Assembly: GCF_001662485.1 (NCBI RefSeq)
Contig: NZ_JMTM01000017.1
Coordinates: 1-64,000, forward strand
From: Flavobacterium succinicans
GTDB taxonomy: Bacteria > Bacteroidota > Bacteroidia > Flavobacteriales > Flavobacteriaceae
Direction: 5' to 3'
Length of the DNA: 64,000 nt
Shown here: positions 26,651-33,595 of the stretch, piece by piece
How positions within the stretch are numbered: the stretch's first letter is position 1
Layout of the letters: each line of letters starts with the position of its first letter
Position numbers and translations under genes: made by a program
The notes under the pieces: model-generated
Told to the model about the DNA's origin: nothing
The model's database searches: none
What the model saw: the letters and a program-made list of their open reading frames with translations, nothing else

Positions 26651-26978
26651 TATTAAAACTTGGCTTTATGATATTTTAAGTTCAATCAATGAAATAGAAA
26701 GTTATTATATTGATACTCCAAAAATATTTGAGATTTATCAAAATGACTTAAGGACAAAGAGAGCGGTTGAGCGAAATATTGAAATTATTGGAGAAGCGAT
26801 GAACCGTATTTTGAAACTTGATAGTGAAATTGTAATTTCAAACTCGAGGAAAATTGTTGATGTTAGAAATAGAATTATTCACGGATATGATTCTGTTTCG
26901 GATGATGTAATTTGGGGAATTGTAATTAAAAATTTACCTGTTTTACAAAAAGAAGTCGAAGAATTACTTGGTGAATAA
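26640..26978 (+). CDS. hepT: HEPN-domain toxin (HepT, DUF86 family)
   Basis: A 112-aa all-helical HEPN protein with the RX4-6H motif: R76-N-R-I-I-H81, followed by G82-Y83. The RX4HXY form carries the tyrosine that MntA AMPylates. HepT is an RNase toxin. Start at 26640 overlaps mntA by 11 bases, so the pair is coupled. The whole pair lies between two copies of a structured direct repeat. Confidence 0.9.
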   Translation: MDNNIKTWLYDILSSINEIESYYIDTPKIFEIYQNDLRTKRAVERNIEIIGEAMNRILKLDSEIVISNSRKIVDVRNRIIHGYDSVSDDVIWGIVIKNLPVLQKEVEELLGE

Positions 26979-27003
26979 TAAAGAATAAAGTACTTGAACC
27001 GCT

Positions 27004-27090
27004 GTTTGGCAATATGGCGGGTTTCGGATTGATTTAAAGTTGGTTTTGTACTCGCAAAGTTTCTGTTCAAACCCGTTTCCGCAATATTCT
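27004..27090. repeat. Long imperfect palindrome after hepT (attC-like)
   Basis: A roughly 87-base imperfect palindrome: a GC-rich arm (GGCAATATGGCGGGTTTCGG region, 27008-27027) and a complementary arm (CAAACCC...GCAATATT, 27068-27088). Such a long hairpin immediately behind a gene resembles an integron attC site in shape. The full attC core motifs are not clearly present, so the name is only by analogy. Confidence 0.4.
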
Positions 27091-27221
27091 TACTTCTAAA
27101 CAAATTTATTGTCTATGCTGCTCGAACGTTTCTGACTTTGAGCAACTTTAAAACGTGTTGCCGTCCGTAATTACGATAAAAGTCACACGACTTTTTACGA
27201 TAACTATCTTTAGAATGATTA
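27079..27221. repeat. Direct repeat copy B flanking the MntA/HepT module
   Basis: The second copy of the repeat at 26096-26237, in the same orientation, 983 bases downstream. The hairpins GCTCGAA/TTTGAGC and AAAAGTC-ACAC-GACTTTT are intact; several differences from copy A are compensatory or G-U changes. Its left end overlaps the attC-like palindrome. Confidence 0.8.
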
Positions 27222-27240
27222 TCTCTTCAAAAGGGTAAAG

Positions 27241-27281
27241 AAAACTACAAAACAACCGTTGGGCTATTTTGTAGTTTTTTG
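27241..27281 (+). terminator. Terminator-like hairpin without an adjacent gene
   Basis: A 12-bp stem (AAAACTACAAAA at 27241-27252 with 27267-27278), 14-base loop, and a T run on the plus side. It lies 260 bases after hepT, so it may end the R-M/TA region or an unseen RNA. Confidence 0.7.
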
Positions 27282-27328
27282 TTTTTATATAATCTGGTAT
27301 TGGGTTATGAAAACAAAACGTACTCGCT

Positions 27329-27412
27329 TAGCCCCGATTGCAGTGGCATCCTTGCTTGCCGGGGTTCGACAAGCAAGATATAACGTAAAGCGGGACGACT
27401 CGTGTGGTGCGC
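27329..27412 (+). ncRNA. Flavo-1-like structured RNA candidate, copy 1
   Basis: Begins TAGCCCCGAT, contains the conserved GTGG...ATCC, a variable hairpin CTTGCTTG/CAAGCAAG (27351-27358 with 27370-27377), then AGCGGGA (27389-27395). A second element with the same conserved ends but a quite different hairpin sequence lies on the minus strand at 40030-40130. Conserved ends with a changing stem mean structure is kept, not sequence. I recall the Rfam Flavo-1 motif of flavobacteria as similar. No coding content; an ORF crossing it is fortuitous. Confidence 0.6.
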
Positions 27413-27549
27413 AAAGAAGTGCTGCTTCTAGAAAAAAAAACACCAATGCTATCAATGCTCCGTCAGCTCAACATTAGATGCATTATCCTTACTTTTTTTT
27501 TCCTCGCTTCGTACATCAACTCCAAAAAAACCGACTCGTTTTTTATCGC

Positions 27550-27557
27550 TATTTTTG
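27550..27557 (+). promoter_or_regulatory. -7 box of the FAD monooxygenase gene
   Basis: TATTTTTG, an exact consensus match, 30 bases before the ATG at 27588. It also covers the only upstream in-frame start (TTG at 27555), which is therefore rejected. Confidence 0.65.
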
Positions 27558-27587
27558 CACCCAATAGAGTTGGGTAGTACATCGGAT

Positions 27588-29036
27588 ATGGATAAAAAGA
27601 ATACGCCTTGCTGGAGCAGTTGTCCAGACTGTCAGGGGCAAGGCAAGAAAAGTCAAAGACTTCGTAAAAAAGTGCGATTGCAGTATCAGCAGTTGGTAGC
27701 CAAACTTTCGGCTGATGGTGAAGTGGTTTTGCCTGAAGCCCCCAAAGCGCCTTTGGTGTCATGTTCCCTCTGCGGTGGTTCGGGTTTGATTTCTTCAGAA
27801 AGTTTTCCTGTAGTGGATTACGAAAACTATCCCCATATCGCTATTATTGGTGGCGGAATTGGTGGTGTGGCGTTGGCTGTAGCTTGTTTGCATCGTGGCA
27901 TTCCGTTTACGCTTTTTGAACGCGACACACACTTTGACGCCCGTTCGCAAGGTTATGGACTGACCTTGCAGCAAGCGAGCAAAGCCATAGAAGGATTTGG
28001 AATTTTTTCTTTGAAAGAAGGCGTGGTTTCTACACGGCATTTGGTCCACAAAACAGACGGAACTGTAGTAGGCGAGTGGGGGATGAGAAAATGGGTGCAG
28101 CCTACCGAAAAAAAATATACCAAACGTTCCAACATTCATATTGCGCGACAAGCGTTGCGTTTGGCACTCGTGGAGCAACTCGGAGGGAAAGACAACATAC
28201 AATGGGGACATCAATTGCTCGAATTTGAAGAGGAAGCTTCGGGTAAAATCCAGTTGCGCTTTCAAGTCGGTGAGCAAATCAAAACAATTCCAACCGATTT
28301 GGTGGTGGGTGCCGATGGGATTCGAAGTATCGTCCGTCCACAATTGATTGGAGAGGCGCTTACTCCTTTGCGCTATTTGGGTTGTCTTGTGATTTTAGGA
28401 ATTTGTCCTTTGGATGCCCTGCCAACGGTAACTTCAGAGTTGTTGGATTCGGCTACGGTTTTTCAGACGGCCAATGGTCACGAACGTATCTACATTATGC
28501 CTTTTACAGCAAATTCGGTGATGTGGCAATTGAGTTTCCCAATGGAAGAAGCCGAAGCCAAAATGCTAAGCGCTCAAGGTGCACAAGCCTTAAAGGAAGA
28601 AGCCTTACGAAGAACGCAATGGCATTCCCCTATTCCGCAAATCGTCGGCGCTACTGAGGCTGCTCAGGTATCGGGTTATCCAGTGTATGATCGAACTTTG
28701 TTGACCTCATCCCAGTTTGAAAACGCAGGAAATAGTACTTTGATTGGTGATGCCGCCCATCCTATGAGTCCGTTCAAAGGGCAAGGAGCGAATCAAGCCC
28801 TGTTGGATGCTTTGGCATTGGCTCGAGGTATTACCAAAGGTTGTAAACCCTCGTCTCAATGGCGAACAGTAGGATTGCGAAAAAGTGTTTTACTCCCATT
28901 TGAAGCGGAAATGATAGCCCGAAGCGCGATAAAAGTCAAAGACTCCGCCGCCGCCGCTGAATTTCTACATTCGGATATCGTACTTTATGAATCGGATGAA
29001 CCGCGAGGACGAATACTCAAACGGAAAAAGCAGTAA
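27588..29036 (+). CDS. FAD-dependent monooxygenase with DnaJ-type zinc-finger N-terminus
   Basis: A 482-aa protein. The N-terminus holds two DnaJ-style repeats, CPDCQGQG (12-19) and CSLCGGSG (59-66), likely one zinc site. The rest is a group A flavin monooxygenase: Rossmann motif GGGIGG (88-93), and the second FAD motif 'GDAAHPMSPFKGQGANQAL' in the last third. Related enzymes hydroxylate aromatic or polyketide-like substrates with NAD(P)H and O2; TetX is a relative. It is somewhat richer in GC than its neighbours. Substrate unknown. Transcribed alone. Confidence 0.88.
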   Translation: MDKKNTPCWSSCPDCQGQGKKSQRLRKKVRLQYQQLVAKLSADGEVVLPEAPKAPLVSCSLCGGSGLISSESFPVVDYENYPHIAIIGGGIGGVALAVACLHRGIPFTLFERDTHFDARSQGYGLTLQQASKAIEGFGIFSLKEGVVSTRHLVHKTDGTVVGEWGMRKWVQPTEKKYTKRSNIHIARQALRLALVEQLGGKDNIQWGHQLLEFEEEASGKIQLRFQVGEQIKTIPTDLVVGADGIRSIVRPQLIGEALTPLRYLGCLVILGICPLDALPTVTSELLDSATVFQTANGHERIYIMPFTANSVMWQLSFPMEEAEAKMLSAQGAQALKEEALRRTQWHSPIPQIVGATEAAQVSGYPVYDRTLLTSSQFENAGNSTLIGDAAHPMSPFKGQGANQALLDALALARGITKGCKPSSQWRTVGLRKSVLLPFEAEMIARSAIKVKDSAAAAEFLHSDIVLYESDEPRGRILKRKKQ

Positions 29037-29049
29037 GATTTAAAACTAG

Positions 29050-29132
29050 AACGCGGATGACACGGATGGTACGGATTTTCGCTGGTTTGTTTTATGTTGA
29101 ATCTGTTTAAATATGCGTCATCCGTGTTCCAT
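29050..29132. repeat. Inverted CACGGATG repeat behind the monooxygenase gene
   Basis: Left arm GCGGATGACACGGATGG (29053-29069) and right arm with CATCCGTGT (29120-29128) form an imperfect inverted repeat. Similar 'GGATGACACGGAT' strings are common repeat wording in Bacteroidota intergenic DNA. Non-coding. Confidence 0.5.
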
Positions 29133-29332
29133 TTTCAAAGTGTTTTCAAGTAACTAATTGTCGAAGGCTAAGAGAAAATTTTGGCTTGCTTTTTGGTTAA
29201 AGTGTAGATAGTGTTCTTTGCTACAGCATTTTATTATTGGAAAGGAGGTTTTGGATTCCATTGCATTCTTCTCTATTTTATAAAGTTGGCTTGTAGTTAA
29301 AGTGCGATTATTAACTATAAAGACCAAAAAAG

Positions 29333-29962
29333 ATGAAAAAAGTAGTGCTGTTATTTTGTGTGCTTGGAATTATTTCCTGCAAAAAATCAGAAGTAGCGTT
29401 TGCTGAAGCGCAACCTGAAAAAACCTCTGATTTATCGTCGTTTCCCAAACATTTATTAGGGGAATATTATAACGTAGAACAAGAAAAAGGCTTGAAAATT
29501 AGTCCGTTTCAAATCATCAGAACGATGGTTATGAAAGATACCTTTAGCCGAAAAGATTTATCGAAATATGAACGCATTACTGAAGATACATTAACCAATT
29601 TACAGACTTCAGAAAAATACGTTATCAAAAAAATCAACGATTCTCTTTTTACAAATTATGTGTTTGTCGACACTGTTTTTACTATCAACAAGGATAATGT
29701 CTTACGCAAAATGAAAGGCTATTATTTCCTTAACTCAAAAAGTAACAATGATCTTTGGCTGGTTAAAAAGCTTTTTCTTCAAAAAGGACAATTGTCTATT
29801 AATGATGTTGCAGCCAATGAGGATATCGCCTTACTGGAAGAAATCACAGCAACAAAAAGAGATACTACAAGTCCCTTTATAGTGCAACCCACGAAAAAAC
29901 AATTTAGAGCATTTATCAAGAAAAATGGTTTCTCGGAAGGGGAGGTGTATTTGAAGAAATAG
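29333..29962 (+). CDS. Hypothetical lipoprotein
   Basis: A 209-aa lipoprotein; signal 'LLFCVLGIISC' with cysteine 16 followed by KKSE. No known domain was recognised. The body is charged and beta/alpha mixed, with the YLKK C-terminus. Probably periplasmic. No close partner gene; the following DNA is a cluster of REP-like hairpins. Confidence 0.75.
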   Translation: MKKVVLLFCVLGIISCKKSEVAFAEAQPEKTSDLSSFPKHLLGEYYNVEQEKGLKISPFQIIRTMVMKDTFSRKDLSKYERITEDTLTNLQTSEKYVIKKINDSLFTNYVFVDTVFTINKDNVLRKMKGYYFLNSKSNNDLWLVKKLFLQKGQLSINDVAANEDIALLEEITATKRDTTSPFIVQPTKKQFRAFIKKNGFSEGEVYLKK

Positions 29963-30018
29963 TTTTTGCTTAATTGGATAGAAAAATTTAATTATTTGTA
30001 ACTACTCAGCTTGTCTTA

Positions 30019-30190
30019 CTTTCAATTGGCTCCAGCTTGATCTGGAGTTATTGATCTTGCTTTCAATTGGCTCCAGCTTTAGCTGGAGTTATGTGGATTG
30101 ATTTCATAGGCTTTAGCCAAATAAAAGCAGCTAATTTTGGCTAAAGCCTTTAGAAACTTCAAATTTAACCCCTCCAACTAAAGTTGGAGG
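30019..30190. repeat. Cluster of four REP-like hairpins
   Basis: Four adjacent dyads: CTCCAG/CTGGAG (30030-30047), CTCCAGCT/AGCTGGAG (30071-30088), a 13-bp stem GGCTTTAGCCAAA (30109-30121 with 30136-30148) and CCTCCAACT/AGTTGGAGG (30171-30190). A 20-base string starting CTTTCAATTGG occurs identically at 30019 and 30060. The cluster fills the intergenic gap. It looks like a repetitive extragenic palindrome array. Confidence 0.75.
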
Positions 30191-30296
30191 CAATTAATAT
30201 CCAAAAAAATACCTCAATAGTTATAATTATTTATAAAGTATTCATAAAGCACAACAGGAGTTATTGTCATTTGTATTTAAAAAAACAGATTGGAAA

Positions 30297-30533
30297 ATGG
30301 ATTTACAAACACGAAAATTAAATTTCATCCAAGACTTTCTTAAATTAGAGAGTGAGAAAACCATTGCTCAATTTAAAAAGTTACATAGGGGCACAGTTGC
30401 GAATGAGGAAGAACTGAATCTAATGACGATAGATGAATTTCATAAAAGAATTCATCAGTCTTTGGAAAATATTAAAAATGGTAAAGTAACGGATGCTAAT
30501 GACCTTTTAGTAGAAATTGAAAAATGGAGTTAA
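30297..30533 (+). CDS. Antitoxin-like protein (partner of a broken ParE toxin)
   Basis: A 78-aa acidic-basic helical protein. The start is placed at the ATG at 30297 (MDLQTRKLNF). An N-terminal helical half (residues 1-30) and a C-terminal tail (about 45-78) with the layout of small antitoxins that pair with ParE/RelE toxins. It overlaps the toxin start by 10 bases in the standard order. The toxin behind it is a pseudogene, so this may be an orphan antitoxin that still binds DNA. Confidence 0.65.
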   Translation: MDLQTRKLNFIQDFLKLESEKTIAQFKKLHRGTVANEEELNLMTIDEFHKRIHQSLENIKNGKVTDANDLLVEIEKWS

Positions 30534-30723
30534 AAGTCAAGTGGACGGATTTTTTTAAGAATGAGTTGATTTTTTTTAATTATAAATTAAAGAGTTTCGA
30601 TAAATAGTTTTTGAAAATGATAAAATCATTTATTTCGTCAATAGTCAACTGAATACAATTGAAGTAGTTGATGTTTTTGATACGAGACAAAATTCAATCA
30701 AAATAAAGAGCACTAAAAAGTAA
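30524..30723 (+). pseudogene. Degraded ParE/RelE-type toxin gene
   Basis: Starts ATG at 30524 with MELKVKWTDFFKNEL, the usual ParE N-terminus, then hits a stop after 27 codons. Further on, in another frame, the C-terminus reads DKIIYFVNSQL, then TIEVVDVFDTRQNSIKI to the stop at 30721, the typical ParE ending. The middle (about 45 residues) is deleted and the frames do not match. Total 200 bases against about 300 for an intact gene. It cannot make a working toxin. Confidence 0.8.
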
Positions 30724-30764
30724 ATGAGATTGTAACTATTGTTTTATACCTCTGATTTCAAAAC

Positions 30765-30806
30765 AAAGAACCCCTAGAGTTGGCAGTCTCTAGGGGTTCT
30801 TTTTCT
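30765..30806 (-). terminator. Terminator of the outer-membrane receptor gene
   Basis: A 15-bp perfect stem (30765-30779 with 30788-30802; core CCCCTAGAG) and an 8-base loop, with A/T flanks suited to both strands. Confidence 0.9.
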
Positions 30807-30839
30807 ACAAGTAAAAAAAAATAAGGAACGGATTCTAGG

Positions 30840-33254
30840 TTAAAACATACCTCCGCCTCCTTTATTCGTATTGTCGTCTCTTTGTTTGCGTTGTAAACTT
30901 TTGTTTTTTCCGCCACCAAAACCGTAAGTCACACCTAAATATACCGTCTGGCTTTCCCAAGTAAACTCTCCAGTTTGTGGATAAGGATATTCAGCATCAA
31001 AAGCATAACGCATAGTGTTGAACATATCGTTGAAACGCACACTAATGTTCATTTTGTTGTCTAGCAAAGTATAGCGCGCGCCACTGTCAATTTTGTACAT
31101 TTCTTTACTGTTGTTTTGCAATCCATCCACACTTCCTCTGTAGAATCCGAAAAGTAAAAAGCTTAAGCGTTTGTTGGCTTTGAAGTTAGAGTTCAATCGT
31201 CCGTTGAAAGCTGAAACGGTCACATTTCTTTCCAAAGGTTTGCTAGTGTTGGTTAATGGATCAAAAGCAAAAACTACGCCTTGTTGTTTGATGCTCGAAA
31301 AATCAATAGCTGGTTGTATGTCCCACCATTTGGTGATTTTATAATTAGCAGACACTTCAAATCCAGAAGCCGTATTGTTATCGAAGTTGGTGTAGGTCAA
31401 AATCTGTCTTTGTCCACTTGGGTCATTTTTGTCAGGGTACAAAATGCGGCTAATTTGGTCGTTGATGCTTCTTACGAATACCCCAGCGGTAATGCTTCCT
31501 TTTGTTAAAACTTTGGTGTAATTCACTTCAATCGAATTGGTAAATTGTGGTCTTAATTCTGGATTTCCAAAAGAAGTTACCAAAGGAGTTGCAAATTCAC
31601 GAATAGGTTTGGTTTGCTCTAAACCTGGTCGGTCTACGCGACGGCTGTAACTGAACTGCAAGGTGTTTTTCTCACTCAAATTATAGGTCAAATAGGCAGA
31701 AGGATAAACGGTAATGTAATCGTCATCAAAGGTGGTTTTTCCTCTGTTCAAGTTGGCAGCTACTTTATAACTTTCAAATCGAGCGCCTATTTGGTAGCTG
31801 ATTTTTTTGAATTTTTGACCAAAAGTAGCATAGGCAGAATAAATATCAATATCGTACGTGTAATTCGATTGCTGATCGGCTGGAGCTACTAATGGATTTC
31901 CGGTGCTGTAGTTGTTTTCTGTTCTCGTGATTCTGGCTTCGGCACCTGCTTCAAGTGTTGATTTTTCGTTGATTGGATTAACATAATCCACATTGAAAGT
32001 ACTCAGTTTTTGAGCGTCTTTGATATTGTCTTTGAAAAAAACTGTGCTGTTGGAATTGTTAGTCGTAGTCGTTTCGGTGTCAAAACTCGCTCTTTGGGTT
32101 TCTTTGTAATCGTTAAAGTTGGCTTCTACATCTAGCGTGTGGCCTTCTTTTTTGAAAATATGTTTGTACGCCAAGTTGTAAGTTCCGGTTTGATTGGGTC
32201 CTTCGTAAGTGGATTTTTGCAGAATTCTGTCAATCGTTCCTCCGTTATTGTAGTCAATATTGGTGTTTACATTTCCAGTTCCATCCGCTTTGTTTTGGTT
32301 GGTGTAAAAAGACAAGGTATTGTGGTCGTTGATCAAATAATCCATTCCCACTTTGTACAAATACGAATCGTTTTCATTCGAAATATCTAATTTTTGAACA
32401 AGGTCTTGATCCAATCTCGAGATTTTTCCATCGTTGAAATAAGTACCAAAGTTACGCCCTCCGTTACCAAAGAAATTCACTTTGCCCACTTTGTAATTCA
32501 TGTCCAACGATTGGTTGTATTTGGCAGTTTCACCAAAGGTAATTCCACCGCTAAAACTTCCGTTAAAACCCGTATTAGCATTTTTGTGCAAGATGATATT
32601 GATGATGCCCGACATTCCTTCAGGATTGTATTTGGCACTCGGATTAGTGATTAATTCTATTTTTTTGATAGAAGTCGATGGAATTTGTTTTAGCAATTGG
32701 GCTGGGTCAATGTTCGTCGGTCTACCGTCAATTAAGACACGCACATTTTCATTGCCACGCAACGATAGTTTTCCGTCTTGGTCCACATTTACAGAAGGAA
32801 TATTGTTCATAATGTCAGAAGCCGAAGCGCCTGCCGTGGTCAAATCTTTTCCGACAGTAATTACTTTTCGGTCGATTTTTTGTTCAATGGTTGAGCGTTC
32901 GCTTACGATGTTTACGCCTTTTAATTGCGTCGCTTCTTCTTCTAAACTAACTTTGAACGAGGCTTCTTTTTTGTTTTCGGTCAACAATGCTGAAGCGATG
33001 TATTTTCTAAATCCGATGTATTGAATTTCGACGGTGTAGTTTTTCAAAGCCAAATTCTTGATGATGAATTCGCCGTTGTCGTCTGTGTTTGCGCCAGAAA
33101 TTACTTTTCCGTTTTCTTTAACCGAAACGATAGCGTAAGAAATGGGAGCGTTTGTAGATTTTTCGGTAATTTTTCCAGTGATTTTTCCAGAATTTTGTGC
33201 CGTTCCTATTCCGACTACACATAGTAATAGAAAGGTGATTAATTTAATTTTCAT
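30840..33254 (-). CDS. TonB-dependent receptor-like outer-membrane beta-barrel protein
   Basis: An 804-aa outer-membrane protein with a signal peptide ending 'GIGTAQN'. A carboxypeptidase-like regulatory domain (about 22-105) is followed by a TonB plug (about 120-230; 'MNNIPSVNVDQDGKLSLRGN', 'VLIDGRPTNIDPAQLLKQIP') and a large beta-barrel with alternating aromatic strands. It ends in a non-classical tail, KNKSLQRKQRDDNTNKGGGG. Probably imports a ligand with TonB energy; the ligand is unknown and there is no SusD partner. Its own terminator lies downstream. Confidence 0.9.
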   Translation of the reverse strand: MKIKLITFLLLCVVGIGTAQNSGKITGKITEKSTNAPISYAIVSVKENGKVISGANTDDNGEFIIKNLALKNYTVEIQYIGFRKYIASALLTENKKEASFKVSLEEEATQLKGVNIVSERSTIEQKIDRKVITVGKDLTTAGASASDIMNNIPSVNVDQDGKLSLRGNENVRVLIDGRPTNIDPAQLLKQIPSTSIKKIELITNPSAKYNPEGMSGIINIILHKNANTGFNGSFSGGITFGETAKYNQSLDMNYKVGKVNFFGNGGRNFGTYFNDGKISRLDQDLVQKLDISNENDSYLYKVGMDYLINDHNTLSFYTNQNKADGTGNVNTNIDYNNGGTIDRILQKSTYEGPNQTGTYNLAYKHIFKKEGHTLDVEANFNDYKETQRASFDTETTTTNNSNSTVFFKDNIKDAQKLSTFNVDYVNPINEKSTLEAGAEARITRTENNYSTGNPLVAPADQQSNYTYDIDIYSAYATFGQKFKKISYQIGARFESYKVAANLNRGKTTFDDDYITVYPSAYLTYNLSEKNTLQFSYSRRVDRPGLEQTKPIREFATPLVTSFGNPELRPQFTNSIEVNYTKVLTKGSITAGVFVRSINDQISRILYPDKNDPSGQRQILTYTNFDNNTASGFEVSANYKITKWWDIQPAIDFSSIKQQGVVFAFDPLTNTSKPLERNVTVSAFNGRLNSNFKANKRLSFLLFGFYRGSVDGLQNNSKEMYKIDSGARYTLLDNKMNISVRFNDMFNTMRYAFDAEYPYPQTGEFTWESQTVYLGVTYGFGGGKNKSLQRKQRDDNTNKGGGGMF

Positions 33255-33564
33255 GATTGATTGATTTTGGTTGATGTTTTATTTAGACTGAAAAGCTTGC
33301 GATATGTTACAAGAAAAATTAACAAATGTTTAGTTTGGAACTCATAGATTACTATTTTTTGGCGGTTTTATGCAGTTTTTAGGGGAATAGTGCTTGGTTT
33401 TAATTGTTTTTTAGTCAGCTGTTTATCGATGAAAAGGATGCATAGAAAAAATTTTTGGACTCAATTCAAAAAAAAATATAAAATAGCCTCTTTTTTTTTA
33501 ACAGCTTTAGGAAAAATCAAACAATTTCGATGAGTTAGCGGTTTTCTAATTGCTAAATAAGCAG
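33255..33564. other. Intergenic region without recognised features
   Basis: Between the outer-membrane receptor (minus) and argS (plus), divergent. AT-rich, with no dyad or repeat that could be supported. Confidence 0.5.
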
Positions 33565-33572
33565 TATCTTTG
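33565..33572 (+). promoter_or_regulatory. -7 box of argS
   Basis: TATCTTTG, exact consensus match, 23 bases before the argS ATG. Confidence 0.65.
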
Positions 33573-33595
33573 CCCACTTTTAAAATATAGTTTAC

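Noticed and set aside
26096-27221. Insertion sequence
   Set aside because: No transposase, no inverted ends or target duplication; the two repeats are direct and structured.
27259-27477. Short plus-strand ORF
   Set aside because: It crosses the structured Flavo-1-like element and lacks any recognisable protein features.
27795-28343. 182-codon minus-strand ORF
   Set aside because: It is the antisense shadow of the monooxygenase gene, with no family and no promoter.
32500-33024. 174-codon plus-strand ORF
   Set aside because: Antisense to the conserved plug region of the outer-membrane receptor; a coding shadow.
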